From the NCBI GenBank assembly GCA_905221605.1, contig CAJNDS010002097.1, positions 254,001 through 318,000 on the forward strand: 64,000 bases of DNA. Direction: 5' to 3'. This DNA comes from Symbiodinium natans (lineage: Eukaryota > Sar > Dinophyceae > Suessiales > Symbiodiniaceae). The notes below the pieces were generated by a model. The model was not told the origin of the DNA and ran no database searches. It was given only the letters and a program-made list of their open reading frames with translations. This document shows positions 30,736-42,062 of this stretch, piece after piece. The translations under genes were made by a program, and so were the position numbers. Within the stretch, counting starts at the first letter, position 1, and every line of letters begins with the position of its first letter.

Positions 30736-31373
30736 TGTGGCTCGTCGGTTGGGGAACATCACCCATTCAACTTTAACAGTCAATACCTTGAAGCGCCAGG
30801 ACTTCAACAAAACGAAACAAACCTTCTCCGCCCAGGAGCCTCTGCATACAGGAGCTCATCGAGCCTCTCGGGGGATTTGGGGTTGGGGTTCCCAAAGGCT
30901 CCGTGTTAGAGCAGAGATGGCTCAAAACAGGCTCCATTTGAGCCCGCTAGAATGCAAACACCCACTTTGGGTGTGTTCACGGCGGAGCGCATAGGGGCCT
31001 GTTTACTTCGAGTGCATATTTTGGGTAGTCTCCACCAGTCACTATCCCCTATATATGGATAGGGGATATCGCAACCCCCGAAAACCCACACACTCTAGAG
31101 TAGCAACCAAAAAGTTGGAAACTCAATAGTCTCAAACCCAAAGAGTAAAGTATAGGCAATCCCAGCACGATTTGTCCTTAACAAGGCTTCCAAGTTTTTG
31201 GGGTTTACTTAAACTTCAAGGGTTTATGCTCAAAGTTGGCCGGTGTCGCCCCCCCTCCCCCGCTCCCACCCAAAAAAGGATGTAATCCGTGGCCGGTGTA
31301 GCTTTGCTGCTCTCAACCCCACCCCTAGACCCTGTAAACCCCAGAATCTCTACAAGCTCTAGAAACCCTAGAA
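30736..31373. other. Spacer, no gene supported
   Basis: Unusually free of telomeric units. A short palindrome CCTATATATGGATAGG lies near 31048. Confidence 0.4.
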
Positions 31374-31578
31374 ACCCTAAACCCTAACCCTCAACCCTAA
31401 ACCCTAAACCCTACAAACCCTAGACCCGAGACCCGCATAAAACCCCGAAACTTCCTGCAAACGCTCAGAAGGCCCATTTCTAGCGGACCGGAATACTGGA
31501 CCCCGGAGGCTTTTGACATGGCTGGCTCTTTAGGGTTTAGGGTTTAGGGTTTAGGGTTTAGGGTTTAGGGTTTAGGGT

Positions 31579-31610
<32 letters not shown>

Positions 31611-31615
31611 GGTTT
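31374..31615. other. Telomere-flanked core module 9
   Basis: CCCTAAA-type units to 31425, core about 103 bp, TTTAGGG units from 31529 that change into five TTGAGGG units. Confidence 0.65.
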
Positions 31616-31904
31616 ACACCCTCTGGCCCCTCTTTCGCCCAAAACGGGAATACAAATTCACAAGCCAAAAGGGCCTAAACCCGAAACCCATCTTGGTGTT
31701 TCTGCTGGGCGCAACGCCGAAAGCCCAACGTCCGAAACCCTGTGCAGGCTGACTCTCTCAGCCTTCAAGGAGGAAACCTTATCTTGCAGCTGCTCCGTGA
31801 AACCCCCTTCGCACACTGTAACGGGTATTTCCCGAAGTTTTGGGTGCCCCGATGTTGCGCCAAAATGCCCTAATCCTTTTACAGGAACCCCCACCACATT
31901 TGCT

Positions 31905-32012
31905 CAGTAGCCCAGTAACCACCTTGTGCTAACGGTACCTGTTTCGGTTCGCTACTTTAGAGGGAACACAGAACCAACAAAACTTGGAAAAAGGTACCAC
32001 CGGGCCACCAAG
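31905..32012 (+). mobile_element. Family C element copy 4
   Basis: CAGTAGCCCAGTAACC at the left, ACCACCGGGCCACCAAG at the right, diverged arms. Confidence 0.6.
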
Positions 32013-32192
32013 TTTGGGTACCCCTTTTCGGAAACCTCCATACAAGGCCTTACATACGGGCTGCTTGCTTTGAGAAACTCACGGGGAGCTCAAAAGCACT
32101 AAACCCAAGCCCTACACACTGAATCTGAACACCAAACCCCCTTAACTACAAAACACACATGTGCAGAGAGAAAGCCAAGAAAAACACTACGT

Positions 32193-32494
32193 CCTAAACC
32201 CTAAACCCTAAACCCTAAACCCTAAACCCTAAACCCTAAACCCTAAACCCTAAACCCTAAACCCTAAACCCTAAACCCTAAACCCTGCAAAATACTCAAG
32301 CCCATGTCGCAATTCGCAGAGCCCCGGCGCCTGCCACGAGGCAGGTAGACGTAGCCGTTGGGCCCGGCGCCTGAAGGTGCACAGCGTGTCTTGGCTGAGG
32401 GTTTAGGGTTTAGGGTTTAGGGTTTAGGGTTTAGGGTTTAGGGTTTAGGGTTTAGGGTTTAGGGTTTAGGGTTTAGGCTTTAGGGTTTAGGGTT
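32193..32494. other. Telomere-flanked core module 10
   Basis: Thirteen CCCTAAA units, core about 111 bp (GC-rich, with GGCGCCTGCC and GGCGCCTGAA), about thirteen TTTAGGG units. One of the cleanest examples. Confidence 0.8.
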
Positions 32495-32593
32495 TCAGGC
32501 TTAGGGCTTAGGGCTTAGGGCTTTAGGATGGCTCAGGGAGTGGGGTCTTCGGTTGGTTCGGGCTTAGAAGCTTAGGATGCTCTAGGGCTAAGG

Positions 32594-32762
32594 GTTACCA
32601 ATTACAACTGTACTTAGGGTTTTAGGGTTAGGGTGAGAGTTTCGGGTTTAGGGTACTGTACTTATAACTGTACTTGTAACCCTGTTAGGGCGCTCAAGGG
32701 GCTTATAAGTGGGCCTTAAGTACAGTTGTAATTGGTTAATAAGTGCCATGAACCTCCAAGTA
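32594..32762 (+). mobile_element. Family F element copy 1 with internal telomeric insert
   Basis: Right end TAATAAGTGCCATGAACC then TCCAAGTA; left arm TTACCAATTACAACTGTACT. At 32614-32655 degenerate TTTAGGG units interrupt it, with TACT on both sides of the insert. The outer left terminal repeat is missing. Confidence 0.65.
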
Positions 32763-32811
32763 AGGGTGGGTCAGGAACTCAGGGTGTCGGTAACTAGGGC
32801 AGTCAAGTATA

Positions 32812-32920
32812 ACATGGGGGTTTCCGAAAATAGGGGTACCCTTTTTGGGGGGTCCCTTGAAGGGGGTACGATTCCAGTTGAAATGTGAAGGGGGTAACTC
32901 TTTTGGGGAAATACACATGT
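32812..32920 (+). mobile_element. Family H element copy 2
   Basis: ACATGGGGGTTTCCGAAAAT faces TTTTGGGGAAATACACATGT; inner GGTCCCTTGAAGGGGGTACG. Confidence 0.6.
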
Positions 32921-33064
32921 AGGCAGCCCTAAACCCTAAACCCGAAACCCGAAACCCTAATCATGTAGGGATGTTCAGGTGCTAGTGTACATCTGGCAAG
33001 CCGGGTCACCAAGCGCATTTCGGGCAGGAAGCTGCTTTTGAACACTAGACCTCTTTGTCATAGA

Positions 33065-33164
33065 CAAACCTCGCGGCTCGCGAAGAGCGCCGAATGGAAG
33101 TGTGTTGTGGCTTTCGCCGGGTTCCTACATGCTCCTGAGGCTAGTAAGATCCTCTAAAAGTGCG
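33065..33164 (-). repeat. Family M duplicated segment, copy 2 (inverted)
   Basis: Reverse complement of 30631-30735 with scattered mismatches. Its end abuts a TTTAGGG array. Confidence 0.75.
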
Positions 33165-33253
33165 GTTTAGGGTTTAGGGTTTAGGGTTTAGGGTTTAGGG
33201 TTTAGGGTTTAGGGTTTAGGGTTTAGGGTTTAGGGTTTAGGGTTTAGGGTTTA
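33165..33253 (+). repeat. TTTAGGG array
   Basis: About twelve perfect units. Confidence 0.9.
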
Positions 33254-33923
33254 TGATACAGTGGGTGGCTAGTAGGATCCCAGGCACACGCCCCAAGCCC
33301 TTTAACCTTGCAAAACTCCCAAATCAACTCCCCAAAACTCACGACCCAAAACCCCGAACCCCAATGCCCGAAGCCCGAACTAACACTCCCAAACCCACCA
33401 GCAAACCCTGAACCCTGCCCCTAAACCCTCAACCCCTAAACCCTAAACCCCTAAACCGGTAAACCCCTAAACCCGAAACCCTAAACCCCGAAACACCCTA
33501 AAGTTTAAAACCCTCAGCCCTGCGCCTGCGGCTGCCGTCTGCAGCGCCCGCAGCCGCGCCAGGCTTTGCGGCGGGCGGAGGGTGCTTGCCAGGCGGCCGA
33601 GCATGATGGGAGGCCTCCGAAGTCTCAAAACCCTTAATATAATAAGTATTATTATCATTTCTACATTATTATTACTATTATTTATAGGGTTTAGGGTTCA
33701 GGGTTTATTGAAATTGTTAAGGGTTCAGGTCCGGGGAAGCGTCGGGGAGTTTCGAGGAGTTTCAAGGAGTTTCGTTTTTTGGATTTCTCGTAATAATTTC
33801 GAGTTACGGGGCTTGAGGGTTTAGGGTTCAGGGTCTAGGGTTTAGGATTTAGGGTCTAGCCGGTCCTGGAACGTGGGATCCTAAACGCGCCATCAAGATG
33901 GAGCCCCAGTTGCCGTATTCTAC
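33254..33923. other. Spacer with AT-rich microsatellite
   Basis: Degenerate CCCTAAA words to 33500, then an ATT-rich stretch at about 33638-33685. No gene supported. Confidence 0.45.
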
Positions 33924-34094
33924 ACTAAACCCTAAACCAAAAAACCCTAAACCCTAAACCCTAAACCCATGCACTAAAACCTAGAATGCTGCTTTGTAGC
34001 AGCTATCGTCGGTAGCTACAGCAGCCCTCAAGTACGAGCCGTAGTCACCTGCACCTTCCAGCCTCAGTCTTTAGGGTTTAGGGTTTAGGGTTTA
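33924..34094. other. Telomere-flanked core module 11
   Basis: CCCTAAA units to 33968, core about 102 bp with a small hairpin (GTAGCAGCTATCGTCGGTAG), TTTAGGG units 34071-34094. Confidence 0.65.
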
Positions 34095-34750
34095 AAGGCC
34101 TTGGGGCGTTGAGGGCTTGTAGGGTTTCTTTTCGTGGGGCTTATGATCGGCTTCTTGCTTTGACGTTCAGTTAAATTTTGTTGACTGTTTGAAGTACTCA
34201 ACGTCTGTAATTGGACAGTACCGGAACCATCAAAATGACCATGCACTTTTTAATTTCAGGCTCTATAGCGATGATGTGGTGTCAGGTGTGTAGGGTTGTT
34301 GAGAAGGCTTCGAGAGAATTGGTTTTTAGGCATTTTTAGGGTTTCGGGGGCTTCCCGGGCTTTAAAGGGTCTCCATTATTGCGCAGCGCGACAAAAGATC
34401 CACATGGCCCCAGGCACCAAACCCTCTTTCCCAAATCCCAAACTCCCTCAATAACCAAAAGAACCCAATTTTAGGGTCATATACCCAAAACAGGTATATG
34501 AAGCATCAACCCTTTTAGGGTTCATTTCATCCACGCAGTCTAAACCTCAAACTTACTCCCCAAAATCCCAACCCCTAGAGCCTAAACCCTAAACCCTAAA
34601 CCCTAAACCCCAAACCCTAAACCCCAAACCCTAACCCCAAACCCCAAACCCTAAACCCCAAAGCCTAAACCCAACACCAACAAAACCCTTCACCCAAGGA
34701 GGCCTCCAGGGTTCAATCAAGTAAACCACTTGTGCACCATACCCATTTAC
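34095..34750. other. Spacer, no gene supported
   Basis: Unique sequence, then a CCCTAAA/CCCCAAA block at 34578-34671. Confidence 0.4.
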
Positions 34751-34884
34751 TATATCCCCCCTTAGAACCTGAATAAAAATAACAAAAAACAATGACAATA
34801 ATAATAATGATAATAATAATAATAGTATTTTAAATATCCTCTTGAGTTTTAGATGAACAAAACTAATTCCCCAAGGGGGATATA
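34751..34884 (+). mobile_element. Family K element copy 1
   Basis: TATATCCCCCCTTAGAACCT faces ATTCCCCAAGGGGGATATA. An AAT microsatellite has grown inside. Confidence 0.6.
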
Positions 34885-34978
34885 GTTTAAGGTTTGAGAA
34901 TGGGTCCTTACGGTAACCTATAGAGGACCACATGAACCCTGTAAGGTTCTGATGGCTCATAGACCCTGATAGGAAATT

Positions 34979-35082
34979 TACCCAGCAACCATACTACAAT
35001 AAGGGCTCCCTTTTTTGGGTTGGTTCCTCTATAAGGGAACCCAAAACCAAAAAAAGGGCAAAGGGTACCACTGGGCTACCAG
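34979..35082 (+). mobile_element. Family C element copy 5
   Basis: TACCCAGCAACCATACTACA at the left, ACCACTGGGCTACCAGGTA at the right. Confidence 0.65.
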
Positions 35083-36159
35083 GTAGTAGTACAGGGTACA
35101 TGATCCAATTTTCGGGTGCACGTGGTTCCCAAGGACCCTGCCTCGTTACGGACGTGCGCCGCCCATGTTGTAGCTCGTACACGCAACCGGCGCTGACGAG
35201 GCCGGTGGAATTGGGGGTTTAGGGTTTAGGGTTTAGGGTTTAGGGTTGGGTTCGGAGGAGCTCAGGGCAGCCAGGCAGCTGAGGGCTAAGAAGCTCGGGC
35301 GCCTGGCTGGGGGTGAGAGGGCTTCCGACTTCCGTGCCGTTTAGGGATCAGGTTTCGGGCACGGTGATTTCTCTAGTTTGGTGGGGCCTCGGTGAGTCGG
35401 GATATGTTGTGTTGCTCGCAAGGCAAGCACCGGGAGTACGCTGCACCCTGCAGGTACTCCGTCCCTCAAGTAAAAAAGCTGCGAGCACGGGCGGTTCGCA
35501 GTCACAAGGGAGAGCAAGCTGGGCTTCGACTGTGCTAACTATTACTCCTGGATTCGACTTTCCGGTAGGAAGTCTGGGTTGGATTGACTTTGTGCGCTTC
35601 TAGGATTCTAGGTTTCTAGAAGTCTAGCTGTCTAAGCAGAAAAAGCCAAACATTTTGGGTACCACACGAACCGTATTATTTAGGGTGGACCCGTAAACCC
35701 TAAACCCTAAACCCTAAACCCCTTTAAGGTTCATCTCGTCCCCAGGGCACACACAACTCCAGGCCCTCCCCGAAAATGTCTTTCCCGGGCTGAAGAGCCC
35801 AATCAGTTCGGCAGTGTCCATAAACCAGAAAACCCCCAAACCCTAGATACAATGTCCTTAAACCTCTATACCCTGTATACTACATGAAACCTTTCACCCA
35901 TATACACATGCTTAAATGCCCCTAAAGGCTATTTCCATATAAACCCTAAAGCCCCATTTTCGCATCCTTAAATGCCCTAAGAACCCCTCAGCAGCAGCCC
36001 GAAACCCTATCCTTCGAGGGGGGCGTCCAGATCATGACTCGAAACGAAAAACCTGTAAATCCAAAACTCAATTTTTCCCAGAGTTAGGGTTTAGAGTTTA
36101 GGGTTTTGGTTCAGCGTTGAGGAGCAATGATTAACGCCCTAGCCCTACTACAAACCTTA
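35083..36159. other. Spacer, mostly unique
   Basis: Contains short arrays near 35215-35245 and 35695-35720. An open frame at 35313-35603 has no recognisable domain and is not called. Confidence 0.4.
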
Positions 36160-36288
36160 TGGGTAGTTCTCTAAATCATCGTCCCTTTTTGGGGTCCAAT
36201 AGTTCAGCACCCTTACAATAAGTTTTGGGAACCCTATAGACCCTAAACCCTAACCCTAAAACCTAAGCCTTAATTTGGGGGAACTACC
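36160..36288 (+). mobile_element. Family I element copy 2 with CCCTAAA insert
   Basis: GGGTAGTTCTCTAAATCATC at the left; a right arm TTAATTTGGGGGAACTACC. Minus-orientation telomeric units sit at about 36240-36265. Confidence 0.55.
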
Positions 36289-36344
36289 TTTAACACTCCC
36301 TAAGCCGAAGTCACACAACCGTGCATACCCTAAGTATCTACCCA

Positions 36345-36395
36345 AAGGCTCCTGTGTAGTACCTTTTTGGGGTATCGTGCGCCTGCAACATCCCT
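36345..36395 (-). mobile_element. Family N repeat copy 2
   Basis: CTACCCAAAGGCTCCTGTGT then AGTACCTTTTTGGGGTA, inverted relative to 19258-19310. Confidence 0.45.
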
Positions 36396-36449
36396 TTCGA
36401 CCCCCTTTTTGACTTTTTGTGTAGGGTTTTGGCTTCAGAGCTTTAGCAA

Positions 36450-36640
36450 CCCTAAACCCTAAACCCTAAACCATAAACCCTAAACCCCGCCCATCATCAT
36501 AGGATGTCCTGGGTACAGAACCGGCTGAGATGCGGATAGGCGCCAGCCACGGAGATGGCCTTAAGCCCAAGCTGGGGGTTTAGGGTTTAGGGTTTAGGGT
36601 TGAGGGTTGAGGGCTGAGGGTTGAGGATTGAGGGTTTAGG
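36450..36640. other. Telomere-flanked core module 12
   Basis: CCCTAAA units to 36488, core about 89 bp, TTTAGGG units from 36578 changing to TTGAGGG. Confidence 0.65.
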
Positions 36641-37068
36641 GCTTTGGTTTCGGGCCTTTGTGGCGTTTAGGGCTTAGGGTTATGGGGTTTAGGTATGTGT
36701 TTGGGTTTTAGCCATGGGGCTTATAGGGGGGAAAATTCCGCAACTCCTCCTCTCTCATCGTATGTAAGCGTATTCGGTATTCAAGATGATGGCTTGAGGG
36801 TTTGGGGGTTTTGGGGGTTTCGGGTTTAGGGACTAGGCTGCGCTGGTCTTCAGCCTAACCGTAACAGACTGGACCGTGAGAACACAGCTTAACTTCTCCC
36901 AGCAGCCCTGAACCCTTGCAGGGGCAACCCTCTCTAGAGAGGCAGTACAGATACAATCTAAAACCCACGCGCTTCTCTCTAGCAGCCCACCGCCAACTAG
37001 CCGACGAAATGGGTCCATTTAGAGTTAAGACCTTCAACCCTTAAAAGCACCCTGAGCCCAAAACTCTA

Positions 37069-37135
37069 TATATATATATATATACATATGCATACATCTG
37101 TATGTACATACATGTACGTATATATAAGTATATAG
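37069..37135 (+). repeat. TA / CATA microsatellite
   Basis: TA steps then irregular TACATA/CATGTA words. Confidence 0.8.
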
Positions 37136-37251
37136 ATACACCTTAAGCCCAAAAACCCCTGTAACCCGAAACCCTGTAAACCCCAAACCCTAAAATCCCC
37201 GGCCCGAAGGTCCCAAAGAGCGCTCCCCTAAACCCTCAACCCTCAACGCCC

Positions 37252-37590
37252 AACCCTAAACCCTAAACCCTAAACCCTAAACCCTAAACCCTAAACCCTA
37301 AACCCTATTCCCTAAACCCTAAACCCTAAACCCTAAACCCTAAGCCCTAAACCCTAAACCCTAAACCCTAAACCCTAAACCCTAAACCCTCCCCTAAACC
37401 CTAAACCCTAAACCCTAAACCCTAAATCCTCCCCCAGGGCGGTGGCGTACGGCACGTCCGGCACCAGCTTTCGCAGCACCGCCCGGTGCCAGCCTGGCAC
37501 CCGGCAATTCCTACATTACTTTTTTACAGGTTTAGGGTTTAGGGTTTAGGGCTTAGGGCTTAGGGTTTAGGGTTTAGGGTTTAGGGTTTA
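37252..37590. other. Telomere-flanked core module 13
   Basis: The longest left array, about 178 bp of CCCTAAA units. The core is about 100 bp and ends in TTACTTTTTTACAGG, like an intron 3' end. TTTAGGG units run from 37530 to 37590. Confidence 0.75.
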
Positions 37591-38285
37591 AACTCAGCCT
37601 AAACCCTAAACCCTCATTTGCTTAAGGTGTACTCTGGCTTTCTGGGACTAAACTTCCCAAGCTCTAGCGTGCCCTACAAACGGCTTAGGGTTTTCAGTCG
37701 GGCTCACTGGGGTTCAGGGTTTAGGATTTAGGGTCTATATGGGTCTACGCCCTATAGGGTTTAGGAACACTTCCGCCAAGACCTACTGATTCATTCGAGC
37801 CCCTGAGACAGCAATAAAAACATAACAGAATGGTCGGTGTGTGGCTAGCTTCTGTGGGGTTGAGAAGTGGGAAAGGCCTCGACATCGAGGGCATTAGGGT
37901 CAAGGGCTTGTTAGCTTGGCCATAGAAAAGCTACGACAAGAAACTAAAGTCCATAACGCGTACACCTGGAAGCCCAGGCCATCCGTGAAAGAATACAGCA
38001 TTCCTCCAAATCACAGAAACAGCATGAAGCCCAAAACCATTAAACAGCCCCAATGCCGAAACACTCCAGCTACTGCCACAGTCCCCTGCGCCTGCGTGCT
38101 CGCTGCTCTCCACCGCAGCCGAGTGCGCCAAGAATCGCTGAACAACATCCTCGTGACAAAGCAGGGGCTCGAGTCCAAAAAGTCCAAGCACCCTGTATAA
38201 CCCCGAACACCCTAAATCCCTAACCGCGAGCACTCTAGCTCTAAACCACCCTAGCACCCCTCAGACCCTAAACTCTAAAACCATC
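37591..38285. other. Spacer, mostly unique
   Basis: Open frames at 37916-38200 overlap on both strands with no recognisable domain; not called as genes. Confidence 0.4.
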
Positions 38286-38440
38286 CTAAACCCTAAACCC
38301 TAAACAATCCTGAACCCTAAACCCCCATCCTCCGGCAGAGCGCAGCAGACCGCCTTGACCTCAGGAGCACCCTTAAGGGGCAAGAGCGGATTTAGGGTTT
38401 ACGGCTTAGGGCTAGGGTTTAGGGGTTTAGGGTTTGGGGT
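38286..38440. other. Telomere-flanked core module 14
   Basis: Short CCCTAAA block, core about 67 bp, degenerate TTTAGGG units from 38391. Confidence 0.55.
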
Positions 38441-39395
38441 GTAGAGTTTAGGGGTTTAGAAGATCGAAACGACTCTAGCCCAACCAAGAAATCAGGTTTT
38501 AGGGTTTGAGGCTTATACGGCTTAGACGCTTTCTGTCTTAGGTTCATGCAGGGTTTAGGGCTTGTAGGGTTGAGGTTTTGGATACGAGGGCTTGGGGTTT
38601 TCTTTCTACCCTAATCTACAGTCTGCTCGCCTTGGATAAAGCGCTGCAGTGACCACGCACCACGCAGTCTCCACCCCCTGCAACCCACGAGGCCCACAAC
38701 AAGAATCGGAGATAACCTGAGCTCTACGAATAAAAGCCCGGAGATGTAGGGTTTTAAAGCTCAAGCTTGGAGGGGCTTAGCTCAGCGAGCTCCTTCATTA
38801 CTCCTGGCTGGTGGCCTGAAGACGTGCCCCCAGACATCGTATACGCCTGCCCAAGCAAGAACATGCCGAAATTTGTGGTTGGCACATGCATTGGTCTTTG
38901 CTGGACTTGATATTGCGTGCGCCGTACTCATTGCCGTTTTGGCACTCCCGCAAATAGTGGAAGTTTGCTTTGCCTAGACGGGGATCGGTGCCTCGACTAG
39001 CATGGGCAGGGTCCAGCATGAGCCAGCCTCAGGCGAGGGCCAGAATAACTTGCCCTGGCTCTGCCAAGTCAGCATCGGTGGCTTGGGCTAGGCGCAGACC
39101 CTTGGGCGTCGTAGCATGGGGGAATAGATGGATGTGTTTTCACTACGGCTTCTTCACCATCCACGCCGAGAGAGAGAAAAGCCTCGCCAAAAGGGTCTCT
39201 TGCCTGCGGCCGAATCACAAATGCACTCCACCATGCATCGGGCCGCATCGTGGACGGGTGAGTCGATCCCTTTTGGTGGGATCCAAGAGCGCGTGAACAT
39301 CCGAATGGCAAACCCAATAAAAAGTATAACTGCGCTTCAGCGACTATGATTATGTGAACGGTAATCGAATGCGATTCAGCGTCCAAATCAACCAA
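38441..39395. other. Unique segment almost free of telomeric units
   Basis: Higher-complexity DNA with overlapping open frames on both strands at 38798-39404. No family is recognised; it may be the remains of a gene. Confidence 0.4.
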
Positions 39396-39565
39396 CTCCA
39401 TCAATCAAACTACTTTACTACTTGCCCTTTGGCGTTTTTTGAAAGTAACTTTGCAAACAGATAACTCGGCTATCTGATAACTCCATCAATTAAACTACTT
39501 TACTACTTGTCCCTTGGTGTTTTTGGTAGTAACTACTTAGCAAGCAGATCATGCGGCTAACTTAT
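39396..39565 (+). repeat. 85-bp tandem duplication
   Basis: CTCCATCAATCAAACTACTT begins at 39396 and its near copy CTCCATCAATTAAACTACTT at 39481, each followed by TACTACTTG and a TTTTT-rich stretch. Confidence 0.75.
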
Positions 39566-39789
39566 ACAGTAAACAAATCATCGTCATAGCCCTGCCTATC
39601 GCAGCCCGCGAACCTTCAAGTACCTAAACCCTATAGGGTCTGGGGATTAGGGTGGTTTAAGGTTTAGGGTTTAGGTTTAGGGTTTAGGGTTTAGGATCCA
39701 TAAAACCATCCCAGGCCTGAGAATTGCCCCAGCTCAGAAATCGGCCTGGTAGTCCACCTGGACGAGTCCTGGCTCAAGACACCTACAGA

Positions 39790-39944
39790 TTGGGATGCTC
39801 CCCCTTATACTAACAGCCCCTAAAGAAGGATTATAGTAATCCCCCTAGTAGAATCCTAAACCCTAAACGCGAAACCCTTCAGCCTAATAGGGGTACACTA
39901 TAATCCCTATTAAGGAGTTGCTAGTATAAAGGGGAACATCCCAA
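39790..39944 (+). mobile_element. Family A element copy 2 with telomeric insert
   Basis: TTGGGATGCTCCCCCTTATA at the left, AAAGGGGAACATCCCAA at the right. About 35 bp including CCTAAACCCTAAAC interrupts the centre. Confidence 0.7.
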
Positions 39945-40305
39945 CCTACAGGCTTGAATGGGCTTCATGTCGGTCTACGGCTTACTGAGGGAGATTGGGG
40001 GCCATGTAACAATTGTTTGTTTCATGGCCTCAAACGGATTATTTTGGGATGTTTAAGGGTAATGTAAAAGAAAAAGTATGTTCAAGCCTACCCCTGTTTA
40101 CAGGGTTTAGGGTTTAAGTTCTTTTCCTGGGTTTAAGAGTTTCTGGGATTTAGGGTTTGCGCCCCATCAGCTTTCGAAACCCTAAGTGGTTGAACAGGCC
40201 GGGGGCATATTCCGTCTCCAGTCCTGTGTGAGGCTTACCTGGGCTACCCATAATCATCAAAGGGATTTTGGTTAGGGTTCCCAGAATAGAGGGTACGCCG
40301 GTTCT

Positions 40306-40402
40306 ATGCTCCCCTTAGAAAAATTTAAAACATAGTATGTTCAACATCCTTTTGGGTTTTACATGAACAAAAATGTTAAGAAAAAATCCCCAAGGGGGGA
40401 TA
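40306..40402 (+). mobile_element. Family K element copy 2
   Basis: TGCTCCCCTTAGAAAAATTT at the left, AATCCCCAAGGGGGGATA at the right. Confidence 0.55.
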
Positions 40403-40489
40403 AAGGGTTTTCTTGGGGGACGGAGCGCAGATGGGCTCAGATCAGGCTTGTGAAAAAACTTCAGCGATTTGTATGCGGGCGTGCGGTCT

Positions 40490-40587
40490 ATACTCCCCTT
40501 AGAACCTTAATAAAAAAAAACAATATGCTTGATATCCTCTTGAGTTTTATATGAACAAGAATAAGAACTAATTCCCAAGGGGAATAT
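40490..40587 (+). mobile_element. Family K element copy 3
   Basis: ACTCCCCTTAGAACCTTAAT and AACTAATTCCCAAGGGGAAT; GATATCCTCTTGAGTTTTAT is shared with the copy at 34751. Confidence 0.6.
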
Positions 40588-40987
40588 CGTGGTATACAGG
40601 CCAGTACGATGGGAGATGCCAAACCCCAAAACCCTGAACCCGAAACCTTAAACCCTAAACCGCAGCTCTGGTAGTTGCCAGGATTAAGGGTTCAGGGTCT
40701 CCAAGTGATCAATATACATTACATGTGCAGATAAACTTGGAGTAATAGCCTGCTGTATTGTACATATACACACACACAGTGTTATGCTGCATGCATACGT
40801 ATACCTATGCGAATTAGCTTATTCCTTTCTTGGCAGCCTGCGAGGAAGGAACTGTGGCCCTATACCCTAAACCCTAAACCCTGAACATGAAAAAAACAAA
40901 CAAAGCCTGAACAGGGACCTCCAAACCCTAGACCCGATTCCCTAAACCCAAACGTTTAGGGGCCCCATCTTCTGGTTGGCTCTTCGG

Positions 40988-41110
40988 GTTAGGGTTTAGG
41001 GTTTAGGGTTTAGGGTTTAGGGTTTAGGGTTTCGGGTTTCGGGTTTAGGGTTTAGGGTTTAGGGGTTTAGGGTTTATGAGGGTTTAGGGTCTGGGGTTTG
41101 GGGTTTAGGG
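40988..41110 (+). repeat. TTTAGGG array
   Basis: About ten good units followed by variants. Confidence 0.85.
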
Positions 41111-41720
41111 ACCTTCCCATCGCCAACAAGGGACACCCAACTTGCGCGGATCCTTCGGCAGCTTCGAACTGCTTCCAGCTCACCTTCGAACATGCGGGGT
41201 TTAGGGTTTAGGATTTCGGGTTTAGGGCTTCCAACCCAAACCCTAAACCCTGAACCCCAAACCCTGAGCCCTAAGTCCTAAACCCTAAACCCTAATCCCT
41301 GAGTAAGGGTTGAATATTTATTTAATGTATGTATGTATGTATGCATGCATGTGTGTATGTATGTATTGTGGTGGGACTGCACAAATAGAGACCCTCATGC
41401 TTAGAAGCTGCACTGCAAGACCGAAGACCCTCGCCTTGTCATGGCCACGCTGTAGGGCTTGCAGGGCTTTGAGGTTCGGGTTTAGGGCAAGCTCGCACCT
41501 GCTGGCCTACATAGCGCCGCACGACTGGAGGGCTTACAGGGTTGAAGGTTTTGGGCTTACGGGGTTCAGGGTTTAGGGCTTCCAGGGTTTGGGGTTGCAG
41601 GGTTTAGGGCTTGCAGGGTTTGGGGTTTAGAGCTTGCAGGGTGTAGGGTGCAGGGCTTACAGGGTTTAGGGTTTTCGGGTGCTGTGACATCGGTACAAGA
41701 ATAGGAAGTAAGGCCGAGGC
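41111..41720. other. Spacer with GTAT/GCAT microsatellite and degenerate units
   Basis: ATGTATGTATGCATGC-type repeats at about 41325-41365, then drifted TTTAGGG words with GCAGGG. No gene supported. Confidence 0.45.
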
Positions 41721-41820
41721 CTAGTTGCTGAGTATTCTGGGCCAGAAAAGGTTAACCTTTCAACTATGGTAGGCTTACATATACCTCAAGAGGCTAAAGG
41801 TTACCTACTCAGCTACTAAG
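41721..41820 (+). mobile_element. Family D element copy 4
   Basis: CTAGTTGCTGAGTATTCTGG at the left, AAAGGTTACCTACTCAGC then TACTAAG at the right. It directly precedes a family A copy. Confidence 0.55.
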
Positions 41821-41822
41821 GA

Positions 41823-41924
41823 TTGGGATGTTCCCCCTGATACCAACAGTCCTTAATAGGGCTAACAGTACCCCCTAATCGTATCCCTATTAAGGACTGT
41901 TAGTATAAGGGGGAACACCCCGAA
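41823..41924 (+). mobile_element. Family A element copy 3
   Basis: TTGGGATGTTCCCCCTGATA faces GTATAAGGGGGAACACCCCG. About 102 bp. Confidence 0.7.
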
Positions 41925-42062
41925 CTAAGGAGGTTTTGGCTTCGGAGCCCTCGGCTGGAGGGGCCACGCCTCAATGGAGTCTCGCTCCAGCTGCTTCACC
42001 GTAATGCCCTCGCAGCTTAGGGCAGGCTACTACATCGTTCCACGTCTTGCATGAAACACATA

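Noticed and set aside
38770-38830. tRNA-like TTAGCTCAGCGAG motif
   Set aside because: No B-box (GGTTCRANYCC) at the right distance and no cloverleaf could be drawn.
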